Below, piece after piece: positions 50,156 to 58,673 of a stretch of DNA of 64,000 nucleotides. Position 1 is the stretch's first letter, and each line of letters begins with the position of its first letter. This DNA comes from Desulfobacteraceae bacterium (lineage in GTDB: Bacteria; Desulfobacterota; Desulfobacteria; Desulfobacterales; Desulfobacteraceae). The DNA is taken from the NCBI GenBank assembly GCA_024225635.1, contig JAAEMK010000919.1, forward strand, positions 1-64,000, in the 5' to 3' direction. The notes below the pieces were generated by a model. That model made no database searches and was not told the origin of the DNA. It saw nothing but the letters and a program-made list of their open reading frames with translations. Position numbers and translations under genes: made by a program.

Positions 50156-51874
50156 TTATTGGTTCCGGGGAGCATAGTGGGTGTGGAGTAGAGAATGACT
50201 TTTTGCCTCCCCCGGTTTCCCCAGGTAGTTCCCATAGAGCTTTGCCACTTCAGGGTTCTCATATGATCTTTTGAGGCCGTTGTTCCGGTCGGAGGAATAG
50301 AGCCCTTGTGCTCTTTTTGCCACGGCATCCCTGCGGGAGGAGACGGGCGCGCCGCCGCCGTTGATGCACCCGCCGGCGCATGCCATCACTTCGATGAAAT
50401 GGTAGGGGCAGGTGCCGTTCCTTACCTGTTCGACCAGGGAAGGGATGTTGCCGATCCCGTTGACCACGGCCACCCGGATTTCCAGGTCCCCGACTGTGAC
50501 TGCGGCCTCCTTCACCCCATCGAATCCCCTGAGATCCTTGAACTCAAGGGGCTTTGTCTCTTCTCCCGTAAGGGTGAACACAACGGTCCTGAGGGCCGCT
50601 TCCATGACGCCCCCCGAGGTCGCGAATATCCTTGCCGCACCGGAGCCAAGTCCCAGGAATTGATCATACCCGCTCTCGGGCAGGTGACGAAAATCGATGC
50701 GGTTAAGTTTGATCAGTTTTGCAAATTCCCGGGCCGTCAGGACCATATCCACATCCCTGATCCCGTTACGGGCCATGGAAGATCTTTCTATCTCCTCTTT
50801 CTTGGCAATGCAGGGCATGATCGCCACCCCGTAGACATCCTTTTCATCGATGCCTTCAAGCTTTGGATAATAGGACTTTGACAATGCGCCAAACATCTGC
50901 TGGGGGGACTTGCAGGAGGAGATATTGCCCAGAAGATCAGGACAGTGCTTTTCCGCATAATTTATCCACCCCGGGCAGCAGGAGGTGAACATGGGTAGTT
51001 TTTCTCCCTTTTTTATCCTGTCAAGGAGTTCGGTTCCTTCCTCCATGATGGTGACATCTGCGGAAAAATCGGTGCTGAATATGCCGTTGAACCCCAATTG
51101 CCTCAGGGCTGTCAGCATCTTGCCGGAAATATCCTCACCCGGTTCGATGCCGAAGGCCTCACCGAGGATATGTTTTATGGCGGGGGCGGTCTGCACCACA
51201 AAATGCTTTTCTTTGCTTCTCAGCATCCTGTTCAGCGTTCTGAGATCGTTTTTCTCATAAAGTGCGCCAACGGGGCAGGCTTTCAGGCATTGGCCGCAGG
51301 CGATGCAGCCGCTTTCCTCCAGGGTCTTGCCATCCCTGATCACGATCTTTTTTCCGGTTTCGGTGGTGATGGTCTCATAGACCGACAACTTCTGCACATC
51401 CCGGCAGATGGCGACACAGGTTTCACAGAGGATACATTTACTCATATCCCTTACCATCCCGAATGTCGTTTTATCCATCGGTTCCGGTTGCGGGAACGAC
51501 TCATCCGAAGGCTTGTTCCGGTTCGGCACCTCATACTCATAGCAAAGATTCTGAAGCTCGCAATCCCCGTTCCCTTTTTCGCATGTAAGGCAATCATTGG
51601 GATGATCTTTCAGGATCTCTCTTAAGATGTTTTTTCTCTTTTCAACGATGGAATCCGTGTGGGTGAAGATTTTCATGCCCTGCTTAACCGGCGTTTCGCA
51701 GGATTTGACCTCTTTTCCGTCGGCCTCGACAATGCAGATGCCGCATACGCCCTGGGGGGCGATATCCGGATGATGGCACAGGGTGGGGAGGGTGACCCCG
51801 GCATCGGTGCAGGCCGCAAGTATGGTTTTTTCCGGGAGGGTTTTGGTGCGGGTTCCGTTTATATATATTTCCAA
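50156..51874 (-). CDS. hydA: [FeFe] hydrogenase, group A catalytic subunit
   Basis: A 572-residue hydrogenase. Residues 1-75 are a [2Fe-2S] domain (PTLCHHPDIAPQGVCGICIV). NDCLTCEKGNGDCELQNLCY is the His-Cys [4Fe-4S] site. KCILCETCVAIC and GCIACGQCLKACPVGA are the two ferredoxin clusters. The H-cluster motifs are TSCCPGW (L1), MPCIAKKEE (L2) and MACAGGCINGGG (L3, Ala where Pro is common), all with the needed cysteines. The small-subunit-like tail ends with LYGNYLGKPGEAKSHSLLHT. It lies 76 bp downstream of the selenocysteine formate dehydrogenase gene, so the two probably form a complex linking formate and H2. No NuoE/NuoF-type subunit is nearby. Confidence 0.95.
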   Translation of the reverse strand: MEIYINGTRTKTLPEKTILAACTDAGVTLPTLCHHPDIAPQGVCGICIVEADGKEVKSCETPVKQGMKIFTHTDSIVEKRKNILREILKDHPNDCLTCEKGNGDCELQNLCYEYEVPNRNKPSDESFPQPEPMDKTTFGMVRDMSKCILCETCVAICRDVQKLSVYETITTETGKKIVIRDGKTLEESGCIACGQCLKACPVGALYEKNDLRTLNRMLRSKEKHFVVQTAPAIKHILGEAFGIEPGEDISGKMLTALRQLGFNGIFSTDFSADVTIMEEGTELLDRIKKGEKLPMFTSCCPGWINYAEKHCPDLLGNISSCKSPQQMFGALSKSYYPKLEGIDEKDVYGVAIMPCIAKKEEIERSSMARNGIRDVDMVLTAREFAKLIKLNRIDFRHLPESGYDQFLGLGSGAARIFATSGGVMEAALRTVVFTLTGEETKPLEFKDLRGFDGVKEAAVTVGDLEIRVAVVNGIGNIPSLVEQVRNGTCPYHFIEVMACAGGCINGGGAPVSSRRDAVAKRAQGLYSSDRNNGLKRSYENPEVAKLYGNYLGKPGEAKSHSLLHTHYAPRNQ

Positions 51875-51950
51875 GGATCTTTCCTTTCTATCTTAATCTG
51901 TGACCCCGGTACCGGAATGCTAAAAAAACGCCGGTGCCGGGGAGCTTTTT

Positions 51951-54635
51951 CTATGCAAGGGCCTGTTCGATATTGACCGCGCTGACCTTGAGCTCGGGAA
52001 TACTGCATTTCTCGTCAAGGTTCGTGCCGGTGAGCACATTTGCCGCGCCGTCTGCAAAGTGAAACGGCATGAAAAACAGCTCTTCCATGATTCCTTCATG
52101 GGATCTCACCGTTGTCGTAATGTGCCCCCTTGCGGATGAGATTTTTACCCTTGAACCGTCTTCAAACCCAAGTTTTTCCAGTGTGGCCGGGTTGATCTCC
52201 ACATATGAACAGGGGGATTTCTCATTGAGCTCCTTTACCCGGCCGGTCATGGTGCGGGTATGGTAGTGGTAGAGATTCCTGCCGTTGGTGAGAAGATAGG
52301 GGAACCTTGCACTCACCTGCTCCGCGCTGGGTTCGTACGCCACGGGGCAGAAATATCCCTTGCCGCGCAGGGGGCCGTTGGTGTGCAGGATCGGGGTTCC
52401 CATGTGCGTTTTGTCGGGCACGGGCCATTGAAGTCCGTTTTCTTTGATCCTTCCATAGGTGATGCCCCGGTATTGGGGCGTCACCCGTGCGATCTCCTCC
52501 ATGATCTCGCTGGGATGAGCGTATTGCTTCTTAAGGCCCATGCGGTTCATGAGCTCCATGAGAATCACCCAGTCCGCCCGGGAGTCCCCGGGCCCGTCCA
52601 CGGCTTTTCTCACCCGCTGAACCCTTCGTTCCGTATTGGTGAAGGTGCCGTCCTTTTCGGCAAACGCCATGGCAGGCAGCACCACATGGGCCCGTTCCGC
52701 GGTCTCGGTAAGGAAAATATCCTGCACAATGAGGAAATCCAGGGAGTCCAGGGCGTGGCGGATGTGATTCATGTCCGGGTCCGACAGCATGGGATTCTCC
52801 CCCATGATAAAGAGGCATTTGATGGCGTGGCTGCATGCGCCGTCCATGATCGCGGGAATGGTCAGCCCCGGCTGCCGGGGGAGTTTTGTTCCCCATTCCC
52901 TTTCAAACAGCGCCTTTACTCCGGGGCTGGTATACTCCTGATTCCCGGGCAGTACATTGGGCAATCCCCCCATGTCGCAGGCCCCCTGGACATTGTTCTG
53001 GCCCCTTAATGGATTTATGCCCCCGCCCTTGACACCGATATTTCCGCATACCATGGCAAGGTTGGAGAGGGAGATCACCCCGTTTGTTCCGGTTTTATGC
53101 TGGGTGATCCCCATTGCATAATATATGCTTGCCCGGCCCGAAGCGTACAGTCTCGCGACTTTCCTGATATCCTCCGCCCTGACACCGCATATCCGGGCCG
53201 AATGTTCGGGGGAATATTTCTCCACGGACGCTTTCAACGCCTGGTAGTTCTCGGTATGGGTATTAATATAGTCATCGTCTTCCAGCCCTTCGGCGATGAT
53301 GACATGGATCATTGCGTTTATGAGGGCGATGTTGGTCCCAAGCTTTAACTGGAGAAAAACATCACTTTCATCGGCAAGCTCAATCCTTCGGGGATCGGCG
53401 ATGATCAGTTTTGTCCCGTTTCTTTTGGCCTCCTTGATCTTTGCCCCGATCACGGGATGGTTTTCCCGGGGGTTTGACCCGATCACAAAGATGACATCCG
53501 CATTTTCAACGTCTCCAATGCTGTTTGTCATGGCGCCGCTTCCCAGAGTCGTTGCAAGACCTGCAACGGTTGAGGCATGTCAGAGACGGGCGCAGTGATC
53601 GATATTGTTCGTGCCGATGACGGTCCTGAACAGTTTCTGGAAGAGATAGTTTTCCTCATTGGTGCACCGTGCCGATGTCAGGCCGGCAAACGCATCCGGT
53701 CCATCTGATGCCATGATGCCTGAAATCTTGTCCGTGATAAGGGAGTACGCTTCCTCCCAGGTGGCTTTCCTTAAGTCGCCGTTTTCCCGGATAAGGGGGG
53801 TGGTCAGCCTGTCGGAATGGCCGATGAACTTATACCCGAATTTGCCTTTCACGCACAAAAGGCCGTCATTGGGACCGGCGGATGAGGGATTGGCCCCCAG
53901 GATTTTATTGTCCGCGACCTTGAGGTCTATCTGGCAGCCCACCCCGCAATAGGAACAGGTGGTGCGGACGGTTTCGGCAGTCCACCTCCGGGCCCTGGTG
54001 CCGGACAGCCCCTTGGGGATCAAGGCCCCCACCGGGCAGACACTGACACAGTTGCCGCAGGACGCGCAGGATGACTCCCGGAGGGTTTCTCCGTTCACAG
54101 CCACGTGCCTTTTACCGTTTGTTTCCGTGAGAAAGAGTATGTTGGTGTTCTGGAGGCATGCGCAGACTTTGACGCACTTGCCGCATGCGATGCATTTGTT
54201 GGGATCGATGGAGAAAAAGGGGCTTGAATCATCCACCGGAAGCGCTTCCCGGCAGGCGTTTGAGGTTCTTTTTATTCCATACTCATAGCAATAATCCTGA
54301 AGTTTGCACTCCCCTGACTTGTTACACACAACGCAATCAAGGGGATGGTCTTCGATCATCCTTTCAAGTACCTTTTTTCGCTGCTCGATCACTATGTCAC
54401 TGTCGCTTACGATGACCATGCCGTCGGCTATGATGGTGCTGCAGGCTTTCTCCAGGCGGCCGTTTATTTCGACGACACAGATTCCGCAGTCGGTCTTTTC
54501 AGGAAAACTCCTGTTCACAAACCTTTCATCATAACAGAAAGAGGGAACTTGAATTCCTTTTTGCGTGAGTGCCCGAAGCACCGATGATTTTTCTTTTATA
54601 GGCGTTTTTTTTTCATTGAGTATTACTTCAAACAC
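51951..54635 (-). CDS. fdhA: selenocysteine-containing formate dehydrogenase alpha subunit with NuoG-like N-terminus
   Basis: Two open frames in the same phase are joined by one in-frame UGA (53582-53580), giving 894 residues with selenocysteine at 352. The context NNIDHCARL-U-HASTVAG is the active site of selenocysteine FDHs. The N-terminus has a [2Fe-2S] domain (SFCYDERF, DCGICVVEI), the His-Cys [4Fe-4S] site (DCVVCNKSGECKLQDYCYEYG), two ferredoxin clusters (CIACGKCVKVC, CASCGNCVSVCPVGA) and the FDH [4Fe-4S] motif CSYCGVGC. After the UGA comes the Mo/W-bis-MGD domain (FVIGSNPRENHPVIG, later FPYLLTNGRNLYHYHTRTMT). A SECIS-like hairpin begins 11 nt after the UGA. It is read with hydA. The reaction is formate to CO2, reversible. 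Confidence 0.95.
53550..53568 (-). promoter_or_regulatory. bacterial SECIS hairpin of fdhA
   Basis: On the minus strand CGTTGCA-GGTCT-TGCAACG is a perfect 7-bp stem with a GGTCT loop that starts exactly 11 nt after the UGA. E. coli fdhF has the same spacing and an AGGUCU apical loop recognised by SelB. Confidence 0.88.
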
Positions 54636-54815
54636 TTGATTCTCAACTCCGTTATTTTAACAGCATAGTGCTGATCTTATAGTAAAAATGAATCGGGCCG
54701 TTCAAATGGAGCCGGCACTTGAACGGCCCTGGTCGCAAATCTGAATTTAAGGCGCAACTATCCTGTTGAAGATGCTCGCAGATATCCCCAGGCTGTCCGC
54801 TTTAAACAGCCAATG

Positions 54816-54833
54816 TAGTTGGGCGCCTAACTA
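54816..54833. promoter_or_regulatory. MarR-type palindrome upstream of fdhA
   Basis: TAGTTGGGCGCCTAACTA is an 18-bp near-perfect palindrome in the gap between marR and fdhA, about 180 bp upstream of the fdhA start. It matches the palindrome before marR (55356) in both half-sites, TAGTTnGG and CCnAACTA. Confidence 0.65.
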
Positions 54834-54848
54834 TATTGGTAAAAAAAA

Positions 54849-55343
54849 TTATGTTTTGACCATCAGAATCTTATCCAGCAAGCAGGTTAAGCTGCTTTTT
54901 TCGGCATCCTCCAGGGGGGCCATCAAGTCTTTGGCCAAGTCATAATAGGCGGGCATGATTTGTTCCACCAGGTCGGCTCCTTTTTGCGTGAGGATGATCG
55001 TTGACTTTCGTCCGTCCTCAGGGTCTTCCTGGCGTCGCACAAGGTCATCCCGGGTAAGCTGCCTGAGAAGGCCGGACATGGTGGCCCGGGTGATCCCCTG
55101 CTCCTGGGCCAGTTCCGAGGGAAGCGCCTGCCGCGCTTCCCGCCGCCGAAGCAGGACCAGGACAAGCCACCTGCCGTGGGTGATGCCGTAGTTTGCAAGG
55201 ACCTTATCCAGGCGATCCAGAAATTCACTCCCCGTGGCAAGAATCCGCAGAAAAGCCGACACTGCAGTCTTATCCAATTGGGAGTAATCCCGCTGCAAGC
55301 GGGTTAATACCTTGTCGTCCGGAAAGTCGCGTAAATTAAACAT
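54849..55343 (-). CDS. MarR-family transcriptional regulator
   Basis: A 164-residue winged-helix regulator. The DNA-binding part is LPSELAQEQGITRATMSGLL with RQLTRDDLVRRQEDPEDGRK, the DxR wing being typical of MarR. Long dimerisation helices flank it. One palindrome sits 13 bp before its start codon, as expected for autorepression. A second copy lies past its stop, upstream of fdhA-hydA, making that operon a likely target. The ligand or redox cue is unknown. Confidence 0.9.
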   Translation of the reverse strand: MFNLRDFPDDKVLTRLQRDYSQLDKTAVSAFLRILATGSEFLDRLDKVLANYGITHGRWLVLVLLRRREARQALPSELAQEQGITRATMSGLLRQLTRDDLVRRQEDPEDGRKSTIILTQKGADLVEQIMPAYYDLAKDLMAPLEDAEKSSLTCLLDKILMVKT

Positions 55344-55355
55344 GGGAGCGTCTTA

Positions 55356-55373
55356 TAGTTAGGTTCCGAACTA
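55356..55373. promoter_or_regulatory. MarR-type palindrome upstream of marR
   Basis: TAGTTAGGTTCCGAACTA, an 18-bp palindrome 13 bp upstream of the marR start, overlaps its probable leader. It has the same half-sites as the palindrome at 54816. Confidence 0.65.
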
Positions 55374-55395
55374 TTGTCAACCTTTTTTTCCTCCT

Positions 55396-55851
55396 TCAGG
55401 CAGGGATATCCGGCTCAATGGGAATCGACGTCACGGGTACGGGTGAATTTTTCAACACTTTTTCAGTGACGGACCCAAACCGGAACTGTCCTTTTTCCCC
55501 ATGGCTGGCCATGACAATCATATCCACTTTTTCCTTGTCAATTAATTTCAGGATCTCTTCCGCCGGATCCCCTATGGCAATATGCTTGATATACAGATGG
55601 CAGCCTTCCATGTACTTGTCACAAATCTGGTTCAGCCTTTTTTGGGCGGACTTGTGGGCCCATTCCATGAGTTCCTCTATACGGTTTTTGCCAAATTCGC
55701 CATACCAGGACTCATGGTGGGCAATATCCCGGATAACGTAAAGCACATGGATCTCAGCATCATACCGCTGGGTTAAAGATTGGACATAGGGCAGCGCTTT
55801 TTCAGCATTGCCGGAAAAATCCGTCGGCCAAAGTATTTTTTTTATTTCCAT
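55396..55851 (-). CDS. universal stress protein (UspA family)
   Basis: A 151-residue UspA-fold protein (KKILWPTDFSGNAEKALPYV, AEIHVLYVI). It has the ATP-type motif near the end, MIVMASHGEKGQFRFGSVTE followed by VLKNSPVPV, i.e. G-2x-G-9x-G(S/T), which favours an ATP-binding member. It is upstream of marR on the same strand with a 52-bp gap, and divergent from tpx. USPs of this kind respond to starvation or respiratory stress. Confidence 0.9.
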   Translation of the reverse strand: MEIKKILWPTDFSGNAEKALPYVQSLTQRYDAEIHVLYVIRDIAHHESWYGEFGKNRIEELMEWAHKSAQKRLNQICDKYMEGCHLYIKHIAIGDPAEEILKLIDKEKVDMIVMASHGEKGQFRFGSVTEKVLKNSPVPVTSIPIEPDIPA

Positions 55852-55939
55852 GGTAACACCTTTTTTTGAACGTTGGTGTGGGGGGTGTCCTTGGGTTACT
55901 TAACTAATAATAAAACCGAAATTCCCATTGTAAATAAAT

Positions 55940-55972
55940 CAGGTACATTTCAATCCCATTGAAATGTACCTG
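55940..55972. promoter_or_regulatory. 15-bp perfect inverted repeat between usp and tpx
   Basis: CAGGTACATTTCAAT and ATTGAAATGTACCTG flank CCC in the divergent usp/tpx intergenic region. It is AT-rich in the centre and lacks a downstream T run on either useful side, so an operator for a dimeric regulator is more likely than a terminator. It matches no site I can name. Confidence 0.5.
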
Positions 55973-56057
55973 TTAAAAAAAAGGAAATTTGAGCTTGACA
56001 AACAGTCCCCGGAATCCGTTACAATCAGCAAATACCAAGCAAAACAAGGAGGATGGC

Positions 56058-56558
56058 ATGGCGAACTTCAAGATTGACGGGAATCCGGCAACCACGGTCG
56101 GTTCGTTACCCGGGGGTGGAGAAAAAGCCCCTGACTTTCTGCTCACCAAAACTGATCTTTCGGACATTTCGTTAAAGGATGTGGCCGGGAAAAAGGTGGT
56201 GCTGAACATCTTTCCCAGTGTGGACACGCCGGTGTGTTCGGCCTCGGTCCGGCGGTTCAACAGTGAAATCAGCAGTTGTCCCGGTGCGGTGGTGCTCTGC
56301 ATTTCCCTGGATCTGCCCTTTGCCCATTCCCGGTTCTGTGAAACAGAAGGATTAAAGGACGTGATTCCGGTTTCGGAACTGCGAAACAGGGCGTTTGGCG
56401 ACGGGTACGGGGTTCGCATCGCCCAGGGCCCCTTGGCGGGGCTGCTGGCCAGGGCGGTTGTGGTTATCGATGAAACCGGGACGGTGATTTATTCGAAGCT
56501 TGTGGAAGAGCTGAAAAACGAGCCTGATTATGAAGCTGTCCTGGATCTCCTGAAATAA
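56058..56558 (+). CDS. tpx: thiol peroxidase
   Basis: A 166-residue Tpx-type peroxiredoxin, start at ATG 56058 with AAGGAGG upstream. It reduces H2O2 and alkyl hydroperoxides. The peroxidatic Cys is in NIFPSVDTPVCSASVRRF and the resolving Cys probably in FAHSRFCETEGLKDV, the usual spacing for Tpx. VIDETGTVIYSKLVEE closes the fold. TTGACA and TACAAT occur upstream but with a long 19-bp spacer. It is followed by fumC 41 bp later and may be cotranscribed. Confidence 0.93.
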   Translation: MANFKIDGNPATTVGSLPGGGEKAPDFLLTKTDLSDISLKDVAGKKVVLNIFPSVDTPVCSASVRRFNSEISSCPGAVVLCISLDLPFAHSRFCETEGLKDVIPVSELRNRAFGDGYGVRIAQGPLAGLLARAVVVIDETGTVIYSKLVEELKNEPDYEAVLDLLK

Positions 56559-56599
56559 CGAATGGACTAAAAAAAACGATGCCGGGAAAGGGGATGTCC

Positions 56600-57961
56600 A
56601 TGGATGATGAAACCATGCGAAAAGAGATGGATTCAATGGGGGAGGTACGTGTGCCGGCGGATGCCTGCTATGGCGCCGGCACCCAGCGGGCGGTCGAGAA
56701 TTTCCCGGTCAGCGGGATCGGGTTTCAACCGGCCTTCATCGGGATGCTGGCCCTGGTGAAAAAGGGTGCCGCCATGGTCAATGCCCGCCTTGGCCTTCTG
56801 GATGAAAAGCTGTCAAGGGCGATTGTTGCAGCTGCCCGGGAAGTCATTGAGGGAACCCATGACGACCAGTTTGTGGTGGACATTTTCCAGACAGGTTCGG
56901 GCACCTCCACCAACATGAATATGAATGAGGTGATCGCCACCCGGGCCAATGAAATACTCACCGGGGAGAAAAAGGGAAAAAGCCCGGTCCATCCCAATGA
57001 CCATGTCAACCTGGGACAGTCCAGCAATGATGTGATCCCCTCGGTGATCCATATGGCGGCCCGGACAGAGATCGGCAACCGGCTGGTGCCTGCCCTGGAA
57101 ACGCTTTTCACGGCCCTTGCCGAAAAGACCGCCCTGTTTTCCGACGTGAAAAAGATCGGGAGAACCCATCTCCAGGATGCCGTGCCCATGACCCTGGGCC
57201 AGGAGTTTTCCGGGTACGCGCGACAGGTGGAGCTGGGTATATTGCGGATGAAAGCCGCTTCGGAACAGCTGGCGTCCCTGGCCCTTGGCGGCACGGCCGT
57301 GGGCACCGGCGTCAACACCCATGGGGAGTTTGCCCGGCAGGTGATCCGGTCCATATCGGAAGAGACCGGGTATTCCTTCCGGGAGGCGGACAACCACTTT
57401 GAAGCCCAGGGCGCCCAGGATGGGGCGGTGGCGGTCAGTGGCGCGTTGAAAACCGTGGCGGTGAGCCTCTTGAAAATCGCCAATGATATTCGATGGCTCG
57501 CATCGGGACCACGGGCCGGTCTGGGGGAGATCAACCTGCCCGGGCTTCAGCCGGGGTCCTCCATCATGCCCGGAAAAGTGAACCCGGTGATTCCCGAGGC
57601 GGTGATCCAGGTGGCCGCCCAGGTGATGGGGAATGATACCGCCATCACCATGGGGGCCCAGGCAGGCTTTTTTGAGTTAAACACCATGCTGCCCGTGATC
57701 GGGTATAACCTGTTGCAGTCCATCGGGCTTCTCTCATCCGTGGCAGCGCTTTTTGCCGACAAATGCATAGGGGGAATTACGGCCAACCGGGCGGTATGTG
57801 AGTCAAATATTGAAAAGAGCCTGGCAATGGCCACCTACCTTGTCCCCCATGTGGGATATGACAGGGCCGCCGCCATTGCAAAACGCGCTTTTGACACCGG
57901 CAAAACCGTGAGGGAGATCGCCCTTGCGGAAGAAAAACTGCCGGAATCCTATCTGCCCTAG
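56600..57961 (+). CDS. fumC: class II fumarate hydratase
   Basis: A 453-residue fumarase C, converting fumarate to malate in the TCA cycle. Hallmarks are TGSGTSTNMNMNEVIATRA, HPNDHVNLGQSSNDVIPSV, GRTHLQDAVPMTLGQEF and the signature GSSIMPGKVNP, with catalytic Ser in the last. ATG 56600 is favoured since AAAGGGG lies six bases upstream. Its TAG stop overlaps that of the convergent lysE gene in a shared CTAG. The enzyme needs no iron-sulfur cluster, fitting its place next to peroxide defence. Confidence 0.95.
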   Translation: MDDETMRKEMDSMGEVRVPADACYGAGTQRAVENFPVSGIGFQPAFIGMLALVKKGAAMVNARLGLLDEKLSRAIVAAAREVIEGTHDDQFVVDIFQTGSGTSTNMNMNEVIATRANEILTGEKKGKSPVHPNDHVNLGQSSNDVIPSVIHMAARTEIGNRLVPALETLFTALAEKTALFSDVKKIGRTHLQDAVPMTLGQEFSGYARQVELGILRMKAASEQLASLALGGTAVGTGVNTHGEFARQVIRSISEETGYSFREADNHFEAQGAQDGAVAVSGALKTVAVSLLKIANDIRWLASGPRAGLGEINLPGLQPGSSIMPGKVNPVIPEAVIQVAAQVMGNDTAITMGAQAGFFELNTMLPVIGYNLLQSIGLLSSVAALFADKCIGGITANRAVCESNIEKSLAMATYLVPHVGYDRAAAIAKRAFDTGKTVREIALAEEKLPESYLP

Positions 57962-58548
57962 GAAAACATGGCGTAGCCTGTCGCGCCCACCATGAGGGTG
58001 ACCATGGCGATGTTCACGCAGAAAAGCGTCCGCCTTGACTGGACAAATCGTGGAATCAGCGCGCCGGCAGCACACCAGGAGCTGTGAAAAACGATCAGCC
58101 CGCCCATGAAACTTGCGAGAAACACGATGATCTGGGGGGTGAGCGGGGCGGTGCTGTCCACGAACTGACTGAACCCGAAGATCATCATCGCCCAGCTTTT
58201 GGGGCTCAAGGGGTGGAGAAACAGTCCCTCCACAAAGGTGAAGCGTTTGTCGATTTTTTGGGGGGCCGCCTGGATCATCAACACCTTGACCGCAAGATAG
58301 AGGATATAGGCCGACCCCAAAAATTTCATGATGGTCGCCGCCACCGGAGACGCCGTGAATAGCTCCCCCAGGCCGCAGACCACAAGGAGATCCATGGGGA
58401 TGCGGCCGACGACCAGTCCCATCAGAAATGGCATGGCGCTTCTAAAGCCCGTGGTCTGGCCGATGGCCATCATGGTGAGGTTTCCGGGGCCGGGAGTTCC
58501 GGTCATGGCAACCACGAATAAAAAGAACGGCAGGTAGTTTTCTAACAT
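57958..58548 (-). CDS. LysE-family exporter
   Basis: A 196-residue membrane protein with six helices. FFLFVVAMTGTPGPGNLTMM is the LysE-family N-terminal motif (TPGP near residue 18), followed by PFLMGLVVGRIPMDLLVVCG and LHPLSPKSWAMMIFGF. These export amino acids or related compounds. It is divergent from a MocR-type regulator 126 bp away, a common regulator-exporter pair, and overlaps the fumC stop. Confidence 0.9.
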   Translation of the reverse strand: MLENYLPFFLFVVAMTGTPGPGNLTMMAIGQTTGFRSAMPFLMGLVVGRIPMDLLVVCGLGELFTASPVAATIMKFLGSAYILYLAVKVLMIQAAPQKIDKRFTFVEGLFLHPLSPKSWAMMIFGFSQFVDSTAPLTPQIIVFLASFMGGLIVFHSSWCAAGALIPRFVQSRRTLFCVNIAMVTLMVGATGYAMFS

Positions 58549-58673
58549 TTTCTCCTCGCTGGTTTCCTGGACGGTTCATTCAACAGACGGTATGGTCCGG
58601 CTTTAATCATAAAAGTAAGATGGGGCGGATTATATGGTTGACTTTGTGTGGCGTCAAGGTAAGTATTGTATGC

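Noticed and set aside
53580..53582. Stop codon splitting a formate dehydrogenase into two genes or a pseudogene
   Set aside because: It is an in-frame UGA at the selenocysteine position with a SECIS hairpin, so it is one selenoprotein gene.
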